Source: Hemileia vastatrix (lineage: Eukaryota > Basidiomycota > Pucciniomycetes > Pucciniales > Zaghouaniaceae). From it: a DNA stretch of 64,000 nucleotides. A program made the position numbers and the translations under genes. Numbering within the stretch: the first letter of the stretch is position 1; every line of letters starts with the position of its first letter. The stretch is from contig JASXTE010000001.1 of NCBI GenBank assembly GCA_030280995.1, positions 21,317,606 to 21,381,605 on the forward strand, read 5' to 3'. A model generated the notes under the pieces. It saw nothing but the letters and a program-made list of their open reading frames with translations, made no database searches and was not told the DNA's origin. This document shows positions 55,819-64,000 of this stretch, piece after piece.

Positions 55819-57270
55819 TTAATTTGAAGTGGGGGAAGGTTTGAAGCAGAAGCTTTCACAAAGGTAAAGTGAGATGTGAGAGAAGCTGAGGTTTTGGGGA
55901 GTTAGTGAGGTGGTTGAGAATGGATTCAATTTTATTTTTAATTGAGAGAAGCAATGGGGAAGGGGCTTGGGAGGGGGGGAAAGTGGAGGTTGATGTAAGG
56001 AGGTCTGTAACATCACATACATCAAGGTGCTGGATAGGGCACAGATATTGGCCATAGTAGAAGTGTACACCAAGATCTTTTTATCTTTCCAGGGAAGATC
56101 ATTTATTGTGCTAATTATGGCTTTGAGGCTCTTTATCAGTGAAAGGGTATTTGAGGTGTCATTGTTACCCACCAGACACATAAGTCAATCTGCCAGAGCA
56201 TTTTGGTCAGTGGTGGGAGGGAGAGGGGAAAGAGTGAGGTCATGGTCAAAGAAAAGGGAATTGGGGTTATGTATGAACACCTCTAGGGAGCCAATCTTTT
56301 AAGGGGTGTGTTGAGGAAGAGGTATGGGAGCAATTCTTGGAGAGGGGGGGAGTGGTTTTCAGTGGGGGAAGGGGGGTTCATGGGAGGGGTAGAATGATTT
56401 GGGGTGATCATCTCTGGATTCTTCCATTAATTCTTAGGAGTTTCCTTGCATAGGGCATCTTTTTAGGGGAGTAGATAAAGAATACCTTCTATTTTTCAAG
56501 GCCAGGTAGGGTCTGGGTTGTGCAGGGGCTGTAGTTGGGGAGGGGGGAGAAGAGGAGATATGGTCAGTATCAAAAATTAGTGGGTGAGTGGGAAAGGAGA
56601 AAGGCTTGATGGGCTGAGAGGTGGGGACTCAGAGACCAGAGGGATAGGGGGCTCCAGAGGCCTGAGAGAAGGTGAAGTGCCAGGAGATGAATTGATTTGC
56701 ATATTGTGGTTTCTTTTCTCAGAATCAATTTAGCCCCCCCCCCTTGAAAGCATTTTGGAATTAGCAGTATTTTTTTTTCTAAGTTCACAAAATTTCACCC
56801 AGAATTAAGGCATGGTAAACTAATAAGCTAGGTACATGTGGGGAGTAATGAATGTAATGGGGTAGGTGTCTGGGAAACTAACAATGTAACAGGGGGAGAC
56901 AGGTGTTACAGATGGGGCTTCCATTGGGGGAAGGGGGAGGTAAGTCCTTGAGGGGTTGTGGTTTTATGAGCAGGGTTTTCAAGAATATAAGTGGAGTGGA
57001 ACACTGAAGATTACCCAAGGTGAATGACCAAGCACAATCATCCAGATAATGGGGGGTTGGAAAATTGGGGTGGGTTTTTACAGCCTTCACATACATTTTC
57101 ATCCTCCACAGGTTTCTGAGGGAGAATAGAGGTATCATGGGGAGAATAAGAAATAAACACCAGAAAGGAAACAAATGTGCCAACCATGGACAAAGGGGGT
57201 GGGGTGGAAAATGGGTGAGGTGGAAGGGATTCAAACCTGCAACACACAAGTCAAGGTGACTAGTGGCCAT
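55819..57270 (-). pseudogene. LINE 5' region and possible ORF1 remnant
   Basis: 57270-56878 is an open frame homologous to one in the SINE-like element at 48932, probably leader sequence. 56181-55819 (NDTSNTLSLIKSLKAIISTI ... KILVYTSTMANICALSS) is a possible ORF1 or endonuclease-proximal piece. No zinc knuckle identified. Confidence 0.4.
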
Positions 57271-57325
57271 ACAAGTGATGATCTAACCACATAGACTCTC
57301 TCACCCCAGTTATTTTTCATATGTT

Positions 57326-57524
57326 TACAGCCATATCTGAAATTTTTGGTGCAGTTTTGCGAAAAATTCCAAAAATTTTGGAGAAATCAATTGCATTTTG
57401 ACAGGACATTTAGCTTGCATTCACCAAACAATTTTCACTTCTACTGTCAAATGATAATAGTTCTGTCTAAATATTTTGATTTTTTTTTCACATAGGTGTA
57501 CCAACCATTGTCAATATGGCTGTA
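57326..57524. mobile_element. TA-flanked MITE with TACAGCCATAT ends
   Basis: Left end TACAGCCATATCTGAAATTT and right end (inverse) ATGGTTGGT...ATATGGCTGTA; about 199 bp. Lies directly 5' of the LINE head. Similar end words (TACAGC, CACCAACC) to the foldback at 47786. Confidence 0.65.
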
Positions 57525-57570
57525 TAAATTTTTAGTGTGTACTTGGGATATGGGGCCTATGGTAGCAGTT

Positions 57571-57655
57571 TCAGTGCTTTGTTAAGAGTGAACCACCTAG
57601 TTTTCATTACTCATCTGGGGTAGCAGTTTCAGTGCTTTTTTTGGAGTGAACCAGT
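57571..57655. repeat. Short direct repeat
   Basis: 'ggtagcagtttcagtgctttgtt..agagtgaacca' occurs at 57571 and again at 57619, 48 bp apart. Confidence 0.6.
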
Positions 57656-57828
57656 GTTAGACATGTTGGCTGAACCATATTTTTTATACCATAAATTTAC
57701 TACATAACATATAATCACTAAGCATACTAAGAGCATCTCAAGATATCTCAGCAATTTTTTGGTAAGCATATGAAATTCACAATGGTGCACAGACCACTTT
57801 TGTTACCCTACTGAGAATCTACCCAGCA

Positions 57829-59080
57829 GTGACTCTTTCAGTTGCACTTAATGTTCCTGTAACTAACTTCACCCCAGCCATTAGACTTTGTAAATTCCAT
57901 TTAGTCACACTTCTTCTCATGTCACATCTCACTTCACTTTGCTATGTTGATGACCTGGAGAACTTTGATGAGGTTTATGAGTTGTTTTTTTCACTCTTAG
58001 AACATCATCACTCAAGATGTTCATATGAAAAGAGTATTTGATTAATCATAACTGTGCCCAAGGAAATTAATGTCTTCTTAAGGACTAATTTTCACTTACT
58101 TCAACTTACAAAAATTTCATTTTTTGAATAAGGCTTTGATTTGAGTAAAGATATATTTAATCAAATTTCTAATGATCTCCAAAATCACAAAAGGTTCTGG
58201 AGGTTTAAAAAAGTAAGAAATTTAATAAACAATGTGCTTTTTTAATGTCTTGTTTTTGATTCTTGGTTTATTACTCTTTGAAAAGGATTGTTGTGGGAAA
58301 GTTAGCTTTTTGCCACATCAAAAACTTACTTCAGGTTTGTGCCAACTAGCATATGAAAATTGTGCTGACAGCACAGATGAGTGCATATGTATTGGAGAAT
58401 CTACTGAAATTTATTTTCTCAGACATTTTTTAAGGATATTATTACCTTATAAAAGGCCAACTATCTTTGTGAACCAAATATTAGTGAAAAAATATGGATT
58501 TTAAAGAAGTATAAGAAAAGAGAATTTCTGGGCTGCCTAGGTGCTATTGATGGGATGCACTGGGCCTGGAAAAACTTCCCAAATACCTGGGAAGGCAAAT
58601 TTCAAAGGAAGGAGAAAACTACTACTATGATACTTGAAGCTGTGGCTAGCTACAACTAGAGGTTTTGGAAATGTTTTTTCTGGTTCACCTGGAGCATTGA
58701 ATGATATAAATGTTCTGAATTTTAATAATCTATTTGATAAAATATTAGCTGGATCTCAAGATGAAATACATTTCAAAATAAAAAGCCACCAATACAAATA
58801 TGGCTACTATTTAGCTGATGGTATTTATCTACCTTAGTCTAAATTAGTTAAATGTTACACAAAACCTCAAGATTATGCAAGCAGGTAGTTTTCAAGACTT
58901 CAATAAGTAGCACAATAAGACATTGAGCATGCCTTTGGTGTACTGAAATCAAAATGGGGAATTATTAAAGAATTGAGTTGGTTTTGGGATGTATCTTTTG
59001 TAAAGGACTTGATGGTTTGCTGTGTAATTTTACACAACATGATCATTGAGTCTCATTCTCAAGATGATACATATATATAA
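57829..59080 (+). pseudogene. Second Harbinger lineage transposase (plant-type DDE), broken
   Basis: Plus strand. N-terminal VDDLENFDEVYELFFSLLEH and HHSRCSYEKSI (57829-58041). Middle DCCGKVSFLPHQKLTSGLCQ (58232 on). Catalytic part GCLGAIDGMHWAWKNFPNTW (Asp codon 58549-58551), TTTMILEAVASYN, SGSPGALNDINVLNFNNLFD, YYLADGIYLP (Asp codon 58817-58819) and DIEHAFGVLKSKWGIIKELS (Glu codon 58925-58927). This is the layout of the ALP1/'plant transposon protein' group of PIF/Harbinger, clearly different from the transposases in the other elements here. Several stops and frameshifts separate the pieces. Its terminal repeats were not found. Confidence 0.8.
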
Positions 59081-59708
59081 GATCAAGAAATTTCATCTGT
59101 TGTTATTACAAACCACCATGATCCAGTTTCATCTCATACAATAAATAGTTAAATTCAGTTAAATCATGAACTACATGACTCAGGCACTCATTTTTAACTA
59201 TGCAAATATCACAAAGCATACAACTTGCTTGCTAGGGGTTTGGTGGATTAAATCTATGTTTTATTGTAGCTTTTCAACAAAGCTTCTGAAAAATCTAGAA
59301 CTTGAACTTTTGTAAATAAAAAATTAATAAAAAATGATATTCATAAATTAGGGGGTGTCAGTTCTGGAAAATCCTCACTTAACTTAAGTGTGTGTTTCAA
59401 ACCAAATCAGCACTTAAATTTTGAAAAAAATTACTTATTTCATAAATGCAGGTTAGTTATGACCTCAAATCAACACTTTTTTCCTGATTTATTTTTCACA
59501 ACCACATTTTGGTCACATAATCCCTTCCTTTCACATTTCATCCCTGTCACATGTGACACCCAAAACTCCATCTCTCATCAATCCTTGGCACACACCCCTC
59601 ACTAAGATTTGAAAAATTTTATTGCAATATTTAAACCAGGCATGTTTTTCCCTTGTTTTCTTTATCTTTTCAACCTCTTAATATCTTTTATTGTAACATA
59701 CCAGGCTC

Positions 59709-61040
59709 ATAATTCCTCCCAGAAAATAAAACACTCAAAAGGCAACTCAAAAAATGCTTCATCACAAATTTCTTCCTGTAATTCAAGTCCCACACCTGAG
59801 AAATCAAAGTCTGGACAGCTAAAAAAGGAAGATTATCTCATCATCATCAACTTCCTCAAAATTAAATCAAATTATGATACATTTTTTGGATGTGAGAAGT
59901 CCACCTTCATCAAAGGTAAATGGATTCTTGTTGATGGTAAATGAAGTAAAAAAGAAAACAAAAGAGAGAATTGCCATCAATCCTAAAAAAATGAAGGAGA
60001 GGTCCAAAAATTATCAATTAAAATATAAAAAGGCTCATTTTTCATCCACCTTCACTGAATTTGGTATTGATAATGATGATTTGAAGAATTGAATTACGAC
60101 TGTTTCTGAAAAGCTCAATGACATGTGTCCTTTCTATGAGGAAATGGATATTCTTTTGGGTTCCCAAGTTGATTTCAACCCTTTGTTTCTACACAATACT
60201 CTAAAGGATATGCCTTCTGGCTCTAAAATATCTAATAATCCACCCAACACACCTGTACTTCAAGGACATCAATCCCCTCCAGCTTCTAGCCATAGTTCAC
60301 CTGAAGATAATCCTAACTATCAAGCAGAACAATTCTTTTGGAGAAAATCTGAGTCCTCAGAGCCCTGATTCCTTGATGTATGTTTAAATTTTTATTTTTT
60401 CATAAATTATTTGCTAAATTTCTCATTTTTTTCTTTTCTAGTCTCCTCCTACTCAAACTCTAATTTCAAATAAGAGTAGCGATTCTGGCAATGAAAATCT
60501 TGCTTTGGAAGCTGATTTAGATGAACTTCCTGAATCCTCTAGCTAAAACTCCAAACTAAACTGTCAAGCCTCAACTTCAATGATCTTGAACCATATTTTA
60601 AAACAGGGTAATACTTCAACCAGCTCTTTGTCCTCTCTTGACAATTATTTTGAGAAAAAAGATATAAGTAAGATTTTTTCACTATATATCCTCTTCAATA
60701 ACATTTTTTTTCTATTTAATTTTATCAGAAAAATCCTCAATCAAAAAATATTCCCTCACTTTTGAGAAGATGAAGTTTTATCATATGCTAATGAAAGGTC
60801 AATGGGCCTTATTTTTGGAGAAATTTTTTTTTTGCTTCAATCAAATTTTGAAAAGGCTAGATTCAATGCAGAGATGGAAAGAGTTCATCTTCACTCAGAG
60901 AAAAAAAAGACCATTATTTTCAAATAGAAATGGCAGTCATGATTTGGAAAATTAAGAAAATTTAAAAAAAATTATGGAATCTTTAAAAAATGGCCAATCT
61001 TATGAGGACATTAAAAAATTACTTGACTTTTTTAATTGAT
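59709..61040 (+). pseudogene. Myb-like protein of copy 4, decayed
   Basis: All three exons are recognisable. The ATG is replaced by ATT (ATAATTCCTCCCAGA). Exon 1 pieces: SGQLKKEDYLIIINFLKIKS (59609-59944), then SSKVNGFLLMVNEVKKKTKE (59874-60092) and MCPFYEEMDILLGSQVDFNP (60123-60368). Exon 2 runs about 60442-60667, ending DKKDI-S at the donor. Exon 3 is about 60729-61040, ending ENGQSYEDIKKLLD-type sequence. Frameshifts and stops in each exon. Confidence 0.7.
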
Positions 61041-61303
61041 TAATTGTATTTTTGGTTAATGGATGGGGAATGACTTTAATATTTAATTTTAATCTAATCA
61101 AAAATAATTATACCATGAGATTCTGTTAACACCATTTGTCCTTACTGGACTCTAAAATATTGCACTTTTGAAATTTCAGTTTTTAAAATAATACTGACAC
61201 CTGTGCAAAAATCCTCATCACCAACATAATTTTATCACCTCAACACCAATTTTACTTTCTAAATAAAGCTAAGTAAACGAAATTCTATATCTTTTTGGAA
61301 AAT

Positions 61304-61440
61304 TCGGAAATATCCTCCCCTGCATTTTATTGAGGTAAGGGGTGGGTATCACCAAAATTTTTCCAAGTCATCAATTTTGTATGTCAGATTTGAAAATTTG
61401 GAAATACCCTCCCCTGAATTTTATATAATTAAGGGTTTCA
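61304..61440. repeat. Pair of conserved stem-loops, copy 4
   Basis: First unit 'cggaaatatcctcccctgcattttattgaggtaaggggtgggtatcacc'; the second is degenerate. Same place as in the other copies. Confidence 0.55.
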
Positions 61441-61859
61441 AGTCATCAAGATTTAAGATAATTACATAAATTAACAAATTAATAATATAATTCAAATTTA
61501 CTAGTTTTAAAGTATTGAAAATTCCTCAAGCCAAAATGCAGATTAGGTCTAGAAACTAAGTTTGGGACTTTCCACAGGTATAGGATAGACAAACCCCATG
61601 AAAAAAATTTATGTTGTCATGATTACTGTTTATACAACACAAGGTCCATGGCCTATTACTTTATTTAATTAAGTTGAAGTATCAGATTTATTTATTAAAA
61701 ATTTATGAAAGAATAATAAATATTTGATGACTTTACAAATCCCCATACTTTTTTGATCTAGCTAAAGTTTTATTGAATTCATTACTTTTACCTTCTTTTT
61801 TTACATTTTTTTTTGCTGAATTAGCTTTTGAATGATCTGAAATGAGCACCCAAAATGTT

Positions 61860-62980
61860 TGAATTCTTGAAAAGACTGCAAACCTGGAGGTGCTTTTTTA
61901 TTGGTGATTATTGTGAGAAGATTTCCAAACAAATTCAATGATTCCATTTCCTACACCAAAAACAATTATACACTTATGATCTGGGAAGTATAATCCATGA
62001 ACTTTTATTTTAGCTGGTGAATGAACAGGTTTTCCAGTAATAGGACCAATATAAGACAATATCCCCAAAGTAAGATAATTGGCATCATTTGAATTGGTAT
62101 GAATCTTTTTGTGAAAACCAAAATGAGTAATTATAAAATTTGAGAATAATAAATATTCACTGCTAATCTTTTCCCATTCTGAGTCACACCAATTTTGTAG
62201 TAAAATTCTGGTTGAAGTTCATGATTTTTTAAAAGCTTTATTGCAGAGTTTTTTACATCAAATAGCAAGAAAAGAATCAAATGAAGGTAAAGAATCCCAT
62301 ACTCAAAAATCTTTGTCTATTTCTGCTTTAGATGAATTTTTGAGCAAAGAATAGATTCCTATAGAATTAAAATGAGTGAGCTATATTTAGAATGATACAA
62401 AAATTATAAGAATTACCAAGAGAATAAACTTCAAAAAATCCTGGTCTCCATCCAAAACTAATCATGAAAACACCAAACAAATTCTTATTCCTTATCGGTA
62501 AGTGAACCAAAGCCATTTGATATAATGTAGAGATGAGATTGGATATTTGATATAATGATTTATCATTAATTCCATTTAATTAATGATTTATTTAAATAAA
62601 TTAATGTTTAAAAGTATTACTGATTATGCCTTAAATTCATTGCCTCCTAATACAATTAGATATTTGATATCTTCAGGTAACTTCTTGGGATATTTTTTTT
62701 GACTTTAGTTTTATAATACATGATTTTTGATATGTGGCCAAATAAACTATCCAAGTGTGTTTTCTTTTTTAAATTTTCTTTATTTTGATAAGATTGATTA
62801 TCTTGTTTTATTTTTGAAGTTTTTGATGAAGTCTGAAATGAAGTAGATATTGAATAAGATGAAGTGAAGATAGAGGTGTATAGGCTTGAATCAGGAGAAA
62901 CAGATATTTTTTTCTGAAAAAAATATTTACTGGTCAAAAAAACCACAAAAACATTATTCAAAATTTTTAAAAAACTCACT
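61860..62980 (-). pseudogene. TET/JBP-like 2OG-Fe(II) oxygenase gene, copy 4
   Basis: Minus strand. N-terminal Ser-rich part VSPDSSLYTSIFTSSYSIST (about 62930), LDSLFGHISKIMYYKTK, then pieces equivalent to the GGxMIGFGWRPGFFEVYSLG region (62480-62440, without the LTR found in copy 3). The C-terminal part is open for 86 codons from about 62185: CDSEWEKISSEYLLFSNFII, THFGFHKKIHTNSNDANYLT, LGILSYIGPITGKPVHSPAK, VHGLYFPDHKCIIVFGVGNG, IIEFVWKSSHNNHQ. The H-x-D metal motif appears as HTN (62093-62101), probably after an Asp-to-Asn change. Family knowledge: TET/JBP enzymes oxidise 5-methyl groups on DNA bases. Identification is by motif layout only. Confidence 0.6.
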
Positions 62981-63089
62981 TCAATTGAAATTGAGGAATA
63001 TTTTTGTATAATTCTGCAAAAAAAAAGGAAAGGAAAAGATTAAATGATGTTCTAAAAGATATAAGTCAACTTTTATGTCTGCCTCATTG

Positions 63090-63430
63090 CCCCCTTTTTA
63101 CCCCTTGTTGGTGTCCTCAATACCCCCCAAATACCCGCTTCAAACACTTCTATATCCCCACCCTACCCCCCATCTCCTTTTTCATTAATGAACAAGTAGA
63201 GTGGGGGGGCCAGAGTAAAGAGAGGGAGAAGGGAGGGTAGAGGTGATTTGGATGAGTTGTAGGGGGGTTTTGGGGGGTTTTGGGGGGTTTTGGGGGATTA
63301 AGGATACCAAAGAGGGAGGGAAAGGGAGTTAGAGGTAGCCAAGGAGAGGAGAATGAGGCATCCAAAAAGGGGGAAACAGGGGATATTTCCATGCCAAGGA
63401 GGAGGGAAAGTGGAGAAAATGACCAGGCCA
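63090..63430. repeat. C-rich then G-rich block, copy 4, with (G6T4) run
   Basis: C-rich 63090-63175, then G-rich. At 63262-63296 four G-runs of five or six are separated by TTTT, a regular quadruplex-forming pattern. Confidence 0.75.
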
Positions 63431-63811
63431 AGGAGGGATAAATAATAGGATGGAGAGAAAAAAATAAGAGAAAAGAGGGAGAGAGAAAAAAAAGTTAATT
63501 TTACCTTGAAAATGAAAATACCACTTACCAGAAAAAAGATATATAAAAACAAAAAAAGAGAGAAAAAAAAGAAAAAAAATAACAATTAGAAAATATGAAA
63601 ATAAAAAGGTAAAAAATGACTTACCTGGAGAGATGAGTTGAGAAAGAAATGGATTACATGTTCTTTGAGGGATGTTTGAGGAGAGAAGGAAAAGGATATG
63701 AGGGATGAAAGAAAAAAATAATGACTGAAAAATTATGTGATAGCTGAAAATATGTGATTTCATGTTGAAGTGGTGAACAAAAACAAATGAGACAGGGAAA
63801 AAGAGACTTTC

Positions 63812-64000
63812 TTTCAGCCAGGTTGCTAGACCCACCCAGTAAAATAATTAATTATTTCCCGGGATGAAGCCACACCTTTTTATTTTCTATTTATTAATTT
63901 TACTTGTAATAAATTAACTAATTACAAAGAAGTAAAATTAGTAAATAATTAAAATTAATATTATTTGTCCCTTATATTTTATTTCCTAACACCGTTCTAA
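63812..64000 (+). mobile_element. 5' part of the long LTR (copy C), cut by window end
   Basis: TTTCAGCCAGGTTGCTAGACCCACCCAGTAAAATAATT resembles the start of LTR copy B (TGTCAGCCAGGCTATCTCAG ... CCCAGTAAATTTTTATAATA) and interrupts Harbinger copy 4 at the 'aaaaagagacttt' position. The right end is not visible. Confidence 0.65.

Larger units (their letters stand above)
51150..57307 (-). mobile_element. LINE of the I/Tad-like type, near full length, decayed
   Basis: Minus strand. The 5' end at 57307 starts with the same tRNA-like head as the SINE-like element (GGGGTGAGA; B-box at 57227-57237). The 3' tail at about 51190-51160 (CCTTCATGCCCCTCTGCTAG then GTGAGATTGTAAG) is shared with the other LINE ends. 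In between come endonuclease, reverse transcriptase and RNase H in order. No A-run or target duplication found. Nearly no CpG left; all frames are broken. Confidence 0.8.
59351..63811. mobile_element. Harbinger-like element copy 4, cut by LTR copy C
   Basis: Left TIR GGGGGTGTCAGTTCTGGAAA preceded by TTA. Order: Myb-like gene (decayed), stem-loop pair, TET-like gene on the minus strand, C-rich and G-rich block, splice-donor block at 63618; then the LTR at 63812 interrupts it. The transposase would lie beyond the window. Confidence 0.8.

Overview
The window is a eukaryotic, AT-rich, repeat-packed stretch. Almost every stretch I can read is a transposable element or its debris, and I find no intact ordinary host gene. 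Introns are short (57 and 70 bp), with GT...AG ends. Together with the mix of element families (PIF/Harbinger-like elements with a Myb-like partner, Ty1/copia, chromodomain Ty3/gypsy, an RNase H-bearing LINE, Tc1/mariner, TET/JBP-like oxygenase genes), this suggests a basidiomycete, most likely a rust fungus with a large genome such as Austropuccinia or Puccinia. The taxonomy is inference from family resemblance and was not searched.

Layout. 1-818: 3' part of a long LTR. 819-17413: an old Harbinger-like element (copy 1), interrupted by a second one (copy 2, 6368-11490) and, 11 bp further on, by a chromoviral gypsy element on the minus strand (11502-17120, target duplication GAAAT). 18930-21153: a separate 2.2 kb TIR element. 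About 21560-28172: Harbinger copy 3, with a solo LTR (23262-24549) inside its TET-like gene. 28600-30200: a decayed multi-exon gene I do not recognise, on the minus strand. 30375-45734: a four-layer stack, namely an old minus-strand copia, containing a 5'-truncated LINE, containing a young plus-strand copia, containing the best preserved Harbinger-like element (40683-45031). 45735-48800: short foldback elements and two 198 bp MITEs. 48806-49359: a full-length SINE-like element. 49469-51019: a Tc1/mariner element. About 51150-57307: a decayed LINE on the minus strand. 57829-59080: a second Harbinger lineage. 59351-63811: Harbinger copy 4, cut by another copy of the long LTR at the window end.

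Gene cooperation. The main Harbinger-like family carries a Myb/SANT-like DNA-binding gene on the plus strand and a DDE transposase gene on the minus strand, the usual two-protein arrangement of that superfamily. Two independent copies (3 and 4) carry, at the same internal position, a third minus-strand gene that resembles the TET/JBP-like 2-oxoglutarate Fe(II) oxygenases known from basidiomycetes. Older element copies have visibly lost CpG sites, as expected from methylation and deamination. A transposon that carries an enzyme acting on modified DNA bases in such a genome is the most interesting point of the window.

Relative ages agree with the nesting. By eye, LTR pairs differ at 4 of 117 positions (young copia), about 25 of 335 (gypsy) and 15 of 114 (old copia).
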